A stretch of DNA of 51,994 nt from assembly GCA_900548285.1 (NCBI GenBank), contig URKE01000009.1, positions 1 to 51,994 of the forward strand, in the 5' to 3' direction. The translations under genes and the position numbers were made by a program. Under the pieces are notes generated by a model. That model saw nothing but the letters and a program-made list of their open reading frames with translations, was not told the DNA's origin and ran no database searches. Shown one piece after another: positions 43,685-51,994 of the stretch. Each line of letters opens with the position of its first letter. Within the stretch, counting starts at the first letter, position 1. The DNA is from an uncultured Eubacteriales bacterium (GTDB lineage: Bacteria > Bacillota > Clostridia > Christensenellales > Borkfalkiaceae).

Positions 43685-44584
43685 TTAGTCGAAAATCGCG
43701 TCCACGAACGATTCTTTGTCGAAAGTGTCCACGTCCTCGATTTTTTCGCCCGTTCCGACGAACGCCACGGGTACGCAGAGTTCGTTGCAGAGCGAAACGA
43801 CGAAACCGCCCTTTGCCGTGCCGTCGAGTTTTGTGAGAATGATTCCGTCTATGCCGACGGCTTCGTTGAACACTTCCACCTGCGACAAAGCGTTCTGCCC
43901 GGTCGTCGCGTCTAAGGCGATCAGTTTATAGAAATGCGCTTCGGGATATTCCCGCTCCACCACTCTCGACATCTTCTTCAATTCTTCCATAAGGTTGGAC
44001 TTTGTGTGAAGCCTGCCGGCGGTATCGATGATGAGAACGTCGGTTTTTTTGGCTTTCACAGAAGAAAGCGCGTCGAAAACGACAGCCGACGGATCGCTCC
44101 CCTCAACGCTTTTGACTATTCTGACCTTTGCGCGTTCCGCCCAGATTTCGAGTTGATCGGCGGCAGCCGCCCTGAAAGTGTCCGCCGCGGCGATCGTAAC
44201 CGTCTTTTTCTGCGATGTGAAAAGATGCGCCATTTTGCCTATCGAAGTGGTTTTACCCACTCCGTTCACGCCGATTACCATTATTACGGCGGGGTATTCG
44301 AGTTCGAATTCTCCCGCGTTGTCGAGGCAAGCGTTGATTTCGTCTTTCAAAGCCTGAAGAACTTTATCCTTGTCCGATTCTCTTTCTTCAATCATTCTGT
44401 CGTGAAGATTTTCAACGATTTCATCCGCCGTCGTGACCGAAATATCGGAAGATATCAGAACGTCCTCGAGGTCCTCGTAAAAATCGTCGCCGATTTTATC
44501 CCTTGAAAAAAGTTGGCGAAGTTTGTTGCCCAAACCCTCTTTCGTTTTTTTAAGCGCGCCGAAAAGTTTTCCGAAAAATCCCAT
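43685..44584 (-). CDS. ftsY: SRP receptor GTPase FtsY
   Basis: Receives ribosome-nascent chain complexes from Ffh at the membrane. The 299-residue product is the compact form: an N-terminal amphipathic start (MGFFGKLFGALKKTKEGLGNK), then the NG domain with P-loop VIGVNGVGKTTSIGKMAH near residue 103, AADTFRAAAADQLEIWAER, DTAGRLHTKSNLMEEL, TKLDGTAKGG and the ending GEKIEDVDTFDKESFVDAIF. It follows smc across a 129-bp gap of duplicated A/T-rich sequence. Confidence 0.98.
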   Translation of the reverse strand: MGFFGKLFGALKKTKEGLGNKLRQLFSRDKIGDDFYEDLEDVLISSDISVTTADEIVENLHDRMIEERESDKDKVLQALKDEINACLDNAGEFELEYPAVIMVIGVNGVGKTTSIGKMAHLFTSQKKTVTIAAADTFRAAAADQLEIWAERAKVRIVKSVEGSDPSAVVFDALSSVKAKKTDVLIIDTAGRLHTKSNLMEELKKMSRVVEREYPEAHFYKLIALDATTGQNALSQVEVFNEAVGIDGIILTKLDGTAKGGFVVSLCNELCVPVAFVGTGEKIEDVDTFDKESFVDAIFD

Positions 44585-44598
44585 ATCTGCTTTTCCTT

Positions 44599-44705
44599 AT
44601 ATAAATATTAACGATATATAAATATTAACGATATTTAACGATTGCGGGCAAAGCCCGATTCCTACGAAACAAGACTTTGCCCGTATAATATTCCCGTATA
44701 ATATT
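44599..44705 (-). repeat. Two short tandem duplications between smc and ftsY
   Basis: A 17-base unit ATATAAATATTAACGAT occurs twice (44599-44632), and a 13-base unit CCCGTATAATATT occurs twice (44680-44705) just past the smc stop. Between them GGGCAAAG and CTTTGCCC form an inverted repeat that could be a terminator stem without a T run. Confidence 0.85.
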
Positions 44706-44713
44706 AACGTTTA

Positions 44714-47700
44714 TCAGGTTCCGAGCGTATCGACGACTTCGGCGAGTTTAACCGAAACGATTCTCGAAACGCCTTTCTCCTGCATCGTCACGCCGAAGAG
44801 CGCGTCCGCAAGCCCCATCGTGACCTTTTTGTGGGTTATGACTATGAACTGCGTATCGTCCGAGAAATTCCTGAGATAGTTCGCGAATCTCTCCACGTTC
44901 GCGTCGTCCAGCGCGGCTTCTATTTCGTCGAGAACGACGAACGGCATCGGCTTGAGTTTCAATATAGCGAAGAGAATTGCTATCGCGGTGAGCGACATTT
45001 CGCCGCCCGACAAAAGCGATATCTTCTGCAATTTCTTCCCCGGCGGCTCGGCGACGATTTCAACGCCCTGTTCGAGCGGATCGTCCGTTTCGCCTTGTTC
45101 GAGAATAAGATCCGCAGATCCGCCGCCGAACAGTTCCTTGAATATTCTGGAGAAGTTCGCTCTGATTTTGGCGAAACCCGCAGAGAATTTCTCGCTCATT
45201 TCGTTCGTAAGATCGTTGATTACGTTTTTCAGATCATCTTCCGCTTTGAGAAGGTCGTCGCGTTGAACCACCATATCCTGATAACGCGCGTCGAGAACCT
45301 CGAAGTCCTCAATCGCGGTGGGATTGACGCTGCCGAGAGAATTGATCTTCTTTTTGAGCCTTGAAATCTCCTGAGCCGAAACGGTTATATCGTACTCCGG
45401 ATCAGCCGTCGGGAGAGCATCCTCGTAAGTGACGTTATATTCTTCCGCGACTCTCTGCTGCATATATTCGAGTTCGCTGTCGATCTTCGAGAGCGAAACC
45501 TCTTCCGAATACTTCTTCTCGCTGAGTTTCGTTATCTCGGCCTGAACCATTTCGCGGCGGAGGTTGTCCTGACGCACGCTTTCGCCGAGTTCGGCTTTTC
45601 TTCTTTCAAACGAAGCCCTCTTGTCTTTGAGCGTCTGAAGATACTCTTTCTGCGAGCCTGTGAGCGCAACCTTTTCGACCTCGCTCATAAGCCCGGAAAC
45701 TATCGAATCGTCGTCATCGATGGTGCGGATATCTTTCTCCCTGTTCTTCGCGAGAGTTTCTCTTTCCGCTTCCATACGGGCGATTTCGTCGCGTCCCGCC
45801 TTGATTTCGGCGGCAAGCGAGCCGAGTTTCGCCTGGATACGGGTATTTTCCTCGACGAGTTCGTCCCTCTTCTTCTTGTATTCGTCGAACACGTTCTGAT
45901 TCTTCGCCGCATCCGACGACGCGCTGCGTTTCTTCTGTTCGAGAGCCTGGTTACCGCTTTCTATATCCGAATATTCTCTGTCGATTTCCGTTATTCTCGA
46001 AGAGATGAGCGCGATAGAATTTCTGCAACCCTCGATATCCTTTTTGACGTCCTCTATTTTGATTTCGTTGGCGGCGATCTGCTCTTTGAGCGCGACCGAT
46101 TTCTGCCTTAAATCCTGAAGGAAAACGTTGACTCTTTCGAGGTCGGCTTTCTGCTCCGCAACCTGAGATTCGAGTTGAGCCTTCTTGTGGTTTCTTCTCT
46201 CCATCTCCTCTTTCTTTTCGGCGATGGCTTTGTCGGCGTCGTCAACCTTTCTGTCCATGGAAAGAATACCCGAAGCGCCCTGTCTTCTCGAACCGCCGGA
46301 CATAGAACCGTTGGACGAGAGAACGTCGCCGTCGAGAGTGACTATTCTGAAACCAAAGCGATACTTTTTGGCGATATTCGTCGCATTCTCGATAGTATCC
46401 ACGATGAGCGTGTTGCCGAGAAGGAATCTTATTACGTTATCGAAATATTTATCGTAAGTAACGAGCGAAGTGGCAAGCCCGAGCGCGCCTTTTTCGTCCT
46501 GAGCCATACGCGTATCCGCGCCGTCCGCTCTCGGTTTCATCGACGAAACGGGAAGGAACGTTACCCGCCCGCCCTCGGTGCGTTTAAGGAAATTGATGAG
46601 GTACTGCGCGTCGTCCGGCGTTGCCGTAACGACGTTCTGCATCGCGCCGCCGAAACAGGTTTCGATTGCCGTTTCGTATTTGGCGTCCGTCTTGACGAGG
46701 TTTGCAACCACGCCTTTTATTCTCTTCGCGACTTCGGGATTGCTCTTTCCGCTGTTCAGCAAATGTCTTACCGAAACGGGGAAACCTTCGAAGTTATCCC
46801 TTATGCTCGCGAACGTGCGTTTGTTCGCTTCGAGAGCGGCTATTTCGGAATTGAGTTTGAATATACGCGAATTTATATCCGATATGTAAATATTCGTCGC
46901 CGCGATATCGTTTTCCTTGTCCTTGATATCGTTTTTGGTGTTGGCGATAAGTTTTTCCGTCTGCGAAAGTTCGGCTTGCTTAACGGTGTTCTCCATCGTA
47001 AGTTCGGAGAGTTTGCCGGAAAGCGAATCGAGCCGTTCGTTGGTTTCCTTCTGCCTTGCCTCTATAACGCTCTTTTCGGAAGAAAGCGCGCCGATGTTCT
47101 GTTTGAGATCCGCAAGCGATTCCACGCTTTTCAGAATAGCGTCCTGAGCGTTACGCGCGTTCTGTTCGCCCTCGGAAATCGCCGAGATAACTCTCGCGAG
47201 TTCGGAACTGACTTTGCCGCCCTTGATTTCGAGTTCGGCGAGTTGCTTTTCACATTCGAGAACGTTGTCTTTCTTCGTCGAAATTTCTTCGGCGAGTTCT
47301 TTAAGACGATTTTCCGCGTCCGTAACCGCCTGACGAAGCCTTTTGATTTCGTTCCTGAAATAGTTGATTTTTTCGCCGTAAACCTTGGCGTTACCGGACT
47401 GACGCTCGAACTCCTGAGTCTTTTCGAGAAGTTCGTCGTTGACCTGTTTTACGTATTCGTCGGCGTCCGCAACCTCTTTCTGGTGGCGGTTATAACTTTT
47501 TATCGCGTCGTCGAGTTCCGCGCTTCTGAGCGCGAGTTCGTTGACGATATCCCTTATTCTTCCGTTTATCGTGGCTTTCGACTGCGACGCGTGCGAAGAT
47601 TTATAAAGGTACGCGTTAATCTCGTGATATTTGAGTTCGTCCGACAAAGCCATGTAACTGCGGGTTTTTTCCGCCTGCTTTTTGAGCGGCTCTATCTGGC

Positions 47701-48301
47701 GTTCGAGTTCGGACGTGATATCCGAAATACGAACGATATTATCTCTCGTTCTGTCGAGTTTTCTTGTGGTTTCAAGCCTTTTCTGCTTTGTTTTGGCAAT
47801 GCCGACGGCTTCTTCGAAAATAGTTCTTCTGTCCTCGGGCTTCGAGGAAAGAATTTCCGCGACTTTACCCTGACCGATGATGGTGTAACCTTCCTTGGAA
47901 ACACCGCCTTCGCGAAGATAATCGACTATATCTTTAAGCCTTGCAAGTTTTCTGTTTACGTAGTACTCGCTTTCGCCCGATCTGTAAAGTTTTCTGGTGA
48001 AAACCACTTCGGTGTAATCGAGGTCTTTGAAAATCTTATCGGTGTTGTCGAACACGAGCGACACTTCGCAATAAGAGAGCGCTTTTCTGTTCTGCGTTCC
48101 GTTGAAAATGACGTCCTGCATGTTCGAGCCTCTCAGTTGCTTTGCAGATTGCTCGCCCAGAACCCATCTTATAGCGTCGGCTACGTTACTTTTTCCGCAA
48201 CCGTTCGGACCTACGATACAAGTTACTCCGTTATCGAATTGTATTTCTTGCTTGTCGGCGAAAGATTTGAACCCTACAAGTTCTATTCTTTTAAAATTCA
48301 C
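44714..48301 (-). CDS. smc: Chromosome partition protein SMC
   Basis: Forms the ring-shaped condensin core with ScpA and ScpB. The 1195-residue product has the N-terminal ATPase half (RIELVGFKSFADK, Walker A GPNGCGKSN near 32, Q-loop), long coiled coils, a hinge domain at about 505-670 with GGAMQNVV, and the C-terminal half with signature LSGGEMSLTAIAILFA and Walker B PFVVLDEIEAALDDAN. Length is typical. It starts with GTG at 48301 behind GGAG, overlapping the end of rnc by 4 bases, so rnc and smc are translationally coupled. Confidence 0.98.
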   Translation of the reverse strand: MNFKRIELVGFKSFADKQEIQFDNGVTCIVGPNGCGKSNVADAIRWVLGEQSAKQLRGSNMQDVIFNGTQNRKALSYCEVSLVFDNTDKIFKDLDYTEVVFTRKLYRSGESEYYVNRKLARLKDIVDYLREGGVSKEGYTIIGQGKVAEILSSKPEDRRTIFEEAVGIAKTKQKRLETTRKLDRTRDNIVRISDITSELERQIEPLKKQAEKTRSYMALSDELKYHEINAYLYKSSHASQSKATINGRIRDIVNELALRSAELDDAIKSYNRHQKEVADADEYVKQVNDELLEKTQEFERQSGNAKVYGEKINYFRNEIKRLRQAVTDAENRLKELAEEISTKKDNVLECEKQLAELEIKGGKVSSELARVISAISEGEQNARNAQDAILKSVESLADLKQNIGALSSEKSVIEARQKETNERLDSLSGKLSELTMENTVKQAELSQTEKLIANTKNDIKDKENDIAATNIYISDINSRIFKLNSEIAALEANKRTFASIRDNFEGFPVSVRHLLNSGKSNPEVAKRIKGVVANLVKTDAKYETAIETCFGGAMQNVVTATPDDAQYLINFLKRTEGGRVTFLPVSSMKPRADGADTRMAQDEKGALGLATSLVTYDKYFDNVIRFLLGNTLIVDTIENATNIAKKYRFGFRIVTLDGDVLSSNGSMSGGSRRQGASGILSMDRKVDDADKAIAEKKEEMERRNHKKAQLESQVAEQKADLERVNVFLQDLRQKSVALKEQIAANEIKIEDVKKDIEGCRNSIALISSRITEIDREYSDIESGNQALEQKKRSASSDAAKNQNVFDEYKKKRDELVEENTRIQAKLGSLAAEIKAGRDEIARMEAERETLAKNREKDIRTIDDDDSIVSGLMSEVEKVALTGSQKEYLQTLKDKRASFERRKAELGESVRQDNLRREMVQAEITKLSEKKYSEEVSLSKIDSELEYMQQRVAEEYNVTYEDALPTADPEYDITVSAQEISRLKKKINSLGSVNPTAIEDFEVLDARYQDMVVQRDDLLKAEDDLKNVINDLTNEMSEKFSAGFAKIRANFSRIFKELFGGGSADLILEQGETDDPLEQGVEIVAEPPGKKLQKISLLSGGEMSLTAIAILFAILKLKPMPFVVLDEIEAALDDANVERFANYLRNFSDDTQFIVITHKKVTMGLADALFGVTMQEKGVSRIVSVKLAEVVDTLGT

Positions 48302-49281
48302 TTAATCTTTCTCCTTTCCGGGTTTGCGGCAGATTTGCCTTTTCCCGATTTTTTATTATCCGAACGGGATTTGTTTCCCGTTGTCTGCTTTTCTTTGGCG
48401 CGGGCGTTATCCGCCTGTTTGTTTTGTTTGTTGCCCGCACGCTTGTCGTCCGGTCGGGGACTGCCCGCCGTCTGTTGGTTTTTTTCGCGTTTTTTGTTTT
48501 TCACGGCTTTGCCGCTTTTTGCGTTTGCCGTATTTTTTGCGTTGTTTAAGGTTTTCGCTTCGGGTTTTCCCGTCAGTTTATCGAACGCGGTTTTCGCCGC
48601 GGATTGCTCCGCGTCGCTCTTCTTTCTGCCCGTCGCAACGCCGAGTTCTTTATCCCCGACCGTAACCGAAACGGTGAACACCGGCTCGTGCGCGGGGCCC
48701 GTTTTACTCTTTTCGCGGTAAACTATCTCGCCGAGCCTGTTCTTCTGAACGTACTCCTGCAACTTACCTTTGTAATTCTCCGTTTTCGCCGTAATCGGAG
48801 CGGGGATTTCTTCGGTTTTAACGCCATTTTTATCCGGTCTGAACCGCGACAACAAAACGCGCTTTATGAAGTTTCTCGCTTCGTCCAGCCCGCCGTCGGC
48901 ATAAATCCCGGCAACGAGAGCCTCGAAAAGATTTTCGCAGGCGGCTTCGTGGTGTTCGGGCGGATTTCTCCGCTCGCCCTCGCCGAAAAGTATGTATTCG
49001 TTCAGACCGAGCCTGACTATCGCCTCCGCAAGAGGTTTCCTCGAAACTATCTGCTGGCGATAACCGGTGAGAACGCCTTCGCTTTCCGCAGGGAACTTTG
49101 CGAAAAGATATTCCGTGACGACGAATTCCAGAATAGCGTCGCCGAAAAACTCGAGAAGTTCGTTGTTTTTTCCGCCGTGCTCGTGGGAATAAGACGAATG
49201 AGTGAAACAAGTGCGGAGCAACGTTTTGTCCTTAAACGTGTAGCCGAGCCGCTCTTCGCATTCGTACATAACGAAAATCAT
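48298..49281 (-). CDS. rnc: Ribonuclease III with a long basic C-terminal tail
   Basis: Cleaves double-stranded RNA in rRNA and mRNA processing. Residues 1-150 form the nuclease domain, with signature NNELLEFFGDAILEF near 39 and ENLFEALVAGIYADGG near 117 supplying the metal-binding acids. Residues 165-240 form the dsRNA-binding domain (KGKLQEYVQ ... GRKKSDAEQSAAKTAFDKL). The last 85 or so residues are extra: low complexity, very rich in Lys, Asn, Ala and Arg, probably disordered and RNA-binding. At 327 residues it is about 100 longer than usual. It overlaps plsX by 4 bases and smc by 4. Confidence 0.96.
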   Translation of the reverse strand: MIFVMYECEERLGYTFKDKTLLRTCFTHSSYSHEHGGKNNELLEFFGDAILEFVVTEYLFAKFPAESEGVLTGYRQQIVSRKPLAEAIVRLGLNEYILFGEGERRNPPEHHEAACENLFEALVAGIYADGGLDEARNFIKRVLLSRFRPDKNGVKTEEIPAPITAKTENYKGKLQEYVQKNRLGEIVYREKSKTGPAHEPVFTVSVTVGDKELGVATGRKKSDAEQSAAKTAFDKLTGKPEAKTLNNAKNTANAKSGKAVKNKKREKNQQTAGSPRPDDKRAGNKQNKQADNARAKEKQTTGNKSRSDNKKSGKGKSAANPERRKIK

Positions 49282-50294
49282 ACGCTCTCCCCGCTTATTC
49301 TGCCGATATTTTCTTTTATTTTACCGCTCACGTTCATCGCCGCCGCGTTATACGCCTGGAATATGGCGTTTTTCATCGCTTCGGCTTTGGACGAACCGTG
49401 CGCTTTTACTATAATCTTGTCCATTCCGAGAAGAACGGCGCCGCCTTTTTTGTTATAATCGAGTTTTGCCTTGACTTTTTTAAACGCGCCCTTCATCATA
49501 AGCGCGCCGAGCGTTGCTTTTTTGGACGCTTTGATTTCCGCTTTGAGCGTTGTGAAAATGCAACCCACCGCGCCCTCTATGCTCTTCAGCGCGATATTAC
49601 CGTTAAATCCGTCCGACACTACGACGTCGTAATCGCCCGAAAGAATATCTCTCGCTTCCATATTTCCGACGAAATTCAGTCCGTTCGCCTCTTTGAGCAT
49701 CGCGAACGCCTCTTTTGTGAGAGCGTTGCCCTTTTTATCTTCCGTGCCGTTGGACAACAGCGCGACGCGCGGATTTTTCACGCTCGCCACTTCGCTCATA
49801 TACACGCTGCCCATAAGAGCGAATTGAGCGAGATATTGCGGTTTGCAATCGGTATTCGCCCCGCAATCGAGCAGCATCGTTTCGCCGCCTTTAAGGTTTG
49901 GCAGAAGCGGAGCGAGCGCCGGACGAAGAATTCCTCTTATTCTCGGCGTGAGCAGAACCGCCGCGGCGAGAACCGCGCCCGTAGAGCCTGCCGACACGAA
50001 CGCTTTCGCGTGTTCGTCGTTTTTAAGCATTTTCGCGGCGACCACTATCGACGAGTCCGGTTTGTTTTTAATCGCTTCCGTGGGTACGTCGTCGCACGTG
50101 ATCACGTCGTCCGCGTTTATAACGGAAACTCTCGACGAATCGTATTCGCACCGCCCGAGAATCTCGCGGACGGCGTTTTCCTTGCCGACGAGCGCGATAT
50201 CGAAACCGTCTTTTTCGTTTACGGCGGCGATCGCCCCCTGTACTATTTCCTCGGGCGCGTTATCGCCCCCGAATGCGTCTATGATTATTTTCAT
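49278..50294 (-). CDS. plsX: Phosphate acyltransferase PlsX
   Basis: Makes acyl-phosphate from acyl-ACP for phospholipid synthesis. The 338-residue product starts IIIDAFGGDNAPEEIVQGA and has the SAGSTGAVLAAA loop near residue 102, LLDCGANTDCKP, VALLSNGTEDKKG and VSDGFNGNIALKS. In Bacillus it is followed by fabD, fabG and acpP before rnc; here it overlaps rnc directly, so the remaining fatty-acid genes must lie elsewhere. Confidence 0.97.
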   Translation of the reverse strand: MKIIIDAFGGDNAPEEIVQGAIAAVNEKDGFDIALVGKENAVREILGRCEYDSSRVSVINADDVITCDDVPTEAIKNKPDSSIVVAAKMLKNDEHAKAFVSAGSTGAVLAAAVLLTPRIRGILRPALAPLLPNLKGGETMLLDCGANTDCKPQYLAQFALMGSVYMSEVASVKNPRVALLSNGTEDKKGNALTKEAFAMLKEANGLNFVGNMEARDILSGDYDVVVSDGFNGNIALKSIEGAVGCIFTTLKAEIKASKKATLGALMMKGAFKKVKAKLDYNKKGGAVLLGMDKIIVKAHGSSKAEAMKNAIFQAYNAAAMNVSGKIKENIGRISGESV

Positions 50295-50328
50295 AGGGGA
50301 TTTTTCTCCTTATGAACCCTTATTTATG

Positions 50329-50402
50329 TTTTTAATTTCGGCTGAATATTCGAGATTGTCAACCGTTTTTTATTTCGGCTTAATATTCGAGATTGTCTAC
50401 CG
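50329..50402 (-). repeat. 37-bp direct repeat spanning the asnS stop codon
   Basis: Two units (50329-50365 and 50366-50402) differ at about three positions. The second is the true end of asnS (last codons and TAA at 50380-50382); the first is a downstream copy in which the stop reads TCA. The high identity suggests a recent duplication. Confidence 0.92.
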
Positions 50403-51774
50403 TTCTCGGGAAGGGAATTACGTCCCTTATGTTCGCGATGCCGGTGAGATACATAACCATTCTTTCAAAACCGAGCCCGAAACCCGAGTGCGTCGTTCCG
50501 CCGTATTTGCGAAGATTCAAATACCAGTCGTAATCGGCGGGGTTAAGTCCGAGTTCGTTCATTCTGGCAAGAAGCACGTTCTCGCGTTCCTCTCTCTGGC
50601 TGCCGCCGATGAGTTCGCCTATGCCGGGAACGAGAAGGTCCGCCGCCGCAACGGTTTTCCCGTCGTCGTTAAGGCGCATATAGAAAGCCTTGATTTCCTT
50701 CGGATAATCGGTGAGGAAAACGGGTTTTTTATAAACCTGCTCGGTAAGATATCTCTCGTGTTCGCTCTGAAGGTCGCACCCCCAGAAAACGGGATATTCG
50801 AATTTGTCTTTAACCGGCTCGAGAACTTTTATCGCTTCGGTATAAGGCAATCTCACGAAGTCGCTCGTCATAACGTGCGTAAGCCTGTCGATAAGCCCCT
50901 TATCCACGAAGTTGTTGAGAAATTCGAGTTCGGCGGGACAGGTTTTCATAACGTGCGAAATGACGTGCTTAACCATCGCTTCCGCAACGTCCATATCGTC
51001 CGCAAGGTCGGCGAAAGCCATTTCCGGCTCGATCATCCAGAATTCCGCGGCGTGGCGCGCCGTGTTTGAACGTTCCGCTCTGAACGTGGGGCCGAACGTG
51101 TAAACGTTTCCGAACGCCATAGCGTATGCCTCGGCGGAAAGTTGCCCCGAAACGGTAAGGCTCGCCTGTTTTTTGAAGAAATCCTGCGCGTAGTCAACCT
51201 TGCCGTCCTTTTTGGGAACGTCGTTAAGGTCGAGCGTGGTTACCTGAAACATCGCGCCTGCGCCCTCGCAGTCGCTGCCGGTGATGAGCGGAGTGTGAAC
51301 GTAAACGAAGCCCCTCGCGTTGAAAAATTCGTGAATGGCGAAAGCCGCTTCGCTTCTTATTCTGAACACCGCCGAAAAAGTGTTGGTGCGCGGTCTTAAA
51401 TAAGCGATTTCGCGAAGATATTCGAGAGAATGGCGTTTCTTCTGCAACGGATAATCGGGCGAAGAAGTTCCTTCCACCGTTATTTTTTCTGCTTTGATTT
51501 CAAAAGGCTGTTTCGCTTCCGGAGTTAAAACGAGCGTGCCGTCCACGATGAGCGACGCGCCGACGTTCTGCCTGGCGATTTCGTCGTAATTATCGATTTT
51601 TTCACGCTCGAAAACGACCTGAACGTTCCTGAAACAACTGCCGTCGTTGATTTCGATAAATCCGAAGGCTTTGGAATCTCTGATGGTTCTCGTCCAGCCC
51701 ATAACGGTGACTTTTTTGTCGCCGAAACTCTTTACGTCCGCATAAATATCTTTTAAAAGTACTCTCTTCCGCAT
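50380..51774 (-). CDS. asnS: Asparaginyl-tRNA synthetase
   Basis: A class IIb synthetase that charges tRNA-Asn. The 464-residue product has an OB-fold anticodon domain (VTVMGWTRTIRDSKAFGFIEINDGS), motif 1 near residue 155 (FNARGFVYVHTPLITGSDCEGAGAMF), motif 2 (FGPTFRAERSNTARHAAEFWMIEPEMAF) and motif 3 (GGTTHSGFGLGFERMVMYLTG near 430). The SNT and TTHSGFG features separate it from AspRS. It has its own promoter and an AGGAGCGG site. Its 3' end has been tandemly duplicated. Confidence 0.97.
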   Translation of the reverse strand: MRKRVLLKDIYADVKSFGDKKVTVMGWTRTIRDSKAFGFIEINDGSCFRNVQVVFEREKIDNYDEIARQNVGASLIVDGTLVLTPEAKQPFEIKAEKITVEGTSSPDYPLQKKRHSLEYLREIAYLRPRTNTFSAVFRIRSEAAFAIHEFFNARGFVYVHTPLITGSDCEGAGAMFQVTTLDLNDVPKKDGKVDYAQDFFKKQASLTVSGQLSAEAYAMAFGNVYTFGPTFRAERSNTARHAAEFWMIEPEMAFADLADDMDVAEAMVKHVISHVMKTCPAELEFLNNFVDKGLIDRLTHVMTSDFVRLPYTEAIKVLEPVKDKFEYPVFWGCDLQSEHERYLTEQVYKKPVFLTDYPKEIKAFYMRLNDDGKTVAAADLLVPGIGELIGGSQREERENVLLARMNELGLNPADYDWYLNLRKYGGTTHSGFGLGFERMVMYLTGIANIRDVIPFPRTVDNLEY

Positions 51775-51807
51775 AAACGTCCGCTCCTGAACATAATTTA
51801 AAAATAT

Positions 51808-51836
51808 ATATTATATAATAGCATAAACGTTGTCAA
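51808..51836 (-). promoter_or_regulatory. Promoter of asnS
   Basis: The minus strand has consensus TTGACA (51831-51836) with TAATAT (51808-51813) at 17 bp. An overlapping perfect TATAAT (51810-51815) would need a 15-bp spacer. Confidence 0.8.
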
Positions 51837-51855
51837 AACACAACAATTTCGGCGT

Positions 51856-51896
51856 AAAAAAAACGCGCCGCGGCGGAAAATTTTTCCGCCGCGGCG
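51856..51896 (-). terminator. Intrinsic terminator of a gene beyond the right edge
   Basis: A 15-bp perfect GC-rich stem (51866-51880 with 51882-51896) is followed on the minus strand by CG and eight T residues (51856-51863). It must end a minus-strand transcript entering from outside the window. Bases 51897-51994 may contain the 3' end of that gene, but no frame is distinctive enough to call. Confidence 0.9.
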
Positions 51897-51994
51897 TTAT
51901 GCCAACCAAGAACAGCGCGACACCTGCCAAAACACCGCGATTTCCGCGCTTTTTGTCAAATTCTCGCTTGAAGTACGTATAGTACGTCTGCGTT

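Overview
The window looks like a chromosomal segment of an anaerobic, low-to-mid G+C Bacillota (Clostridia-type) bacterium. The evidence is a single-chain pyruvate:ferredoxin oxidoreductase, near-consensus sigma-A promoters with 17-bp spacers, strong GGAGG ribosome binding sites, and gene order that follows two Bacillus/Clostridium housekeeping blocks almost gene for gene. No rRNA, tRNA, CRISPR array, prophage or insertion sequence is visible.

Layout. 1-5000 (minus strand): the ribosomal-protein-operon tail ecfA1-ecfA2-ecfT-truA-rplM-rpsI, encoding the energising module of vitamin ECF transporters, a tRNA pseudouridine synthase, and ribosomal proteins L13 and S9. 5060-8800 (plus): nifJ as a monocistron. 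8860-10000 (minus): a lone leucine-rich-repeat lipoprotein with an operator-like palindrome inside its promoter. 10140-18380 (minus): rpoB-rpoC with a consensus promoter, a long leader and a terminator, detached from rplJL and rpsL. 18400-21450 (plus): rqcP, a fused ispDF, and radA. 21500-23420: a small A+T-rich accessory patch with a SIMPL-domain protein, an XRE regulator and a divergent lipoprotein sharing an operator-filled promoter region. 23490-51840 (minus throughout): a long collinear block, in transcription order asnS, plsX-rnc-smc, ftsY, ylxM-ffh, rpsP-khpA, rimM-trmD-rbgA-rnhB-yraN, a THUMP methyltransferase, fucU, rplS, a membrane glycosyltransferase-like protein, comM-dprA-topA-trmFO-hslV-hslU, hisS and trxA. 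The last 100 bases hold a terminator for a gene beyond the right edge.

The long block gathers protein targeting (ffh, ftsY), ribosome assembly and tRNA modification (rimM, rbgA, rpsP, rplS, trmD, trmFO), chromosome maintenance (smc, topA, rnhB), DNA processing (dprA, comM) and proteolysis (hslUV). Compared with the B. subtilis order, fabD-fabG-acpP are absent between plsX and rnc, rplS has moved, and xerC and codY are absent around hslVU.

The most unusual signals are not genes. (1) Short tandem duplications sit at the 3' ends of many genes, often carrying a copy of the stop codon (truA, ecfT, ecfA2, ffh, asnS), or multiply a ribosome binding site and start codon (ecfA1/ecfA2), or lie in frame (a 9-residue unit at the end of the THUMP methyltransferase). 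(2) A 14-base word, CTATAAGTCGATTA, occurs exactly five times and nearly so three more times, in coding and non-coding DNA. (3) Both lipoprotein genes have promoters whose 17-bp spacer is itself a palindromic operator. (4) A terminator hairpin doubles as the -35 region of the next promoter (ftsY/ylxM). (5) ecfA1 appears to be leaderless.
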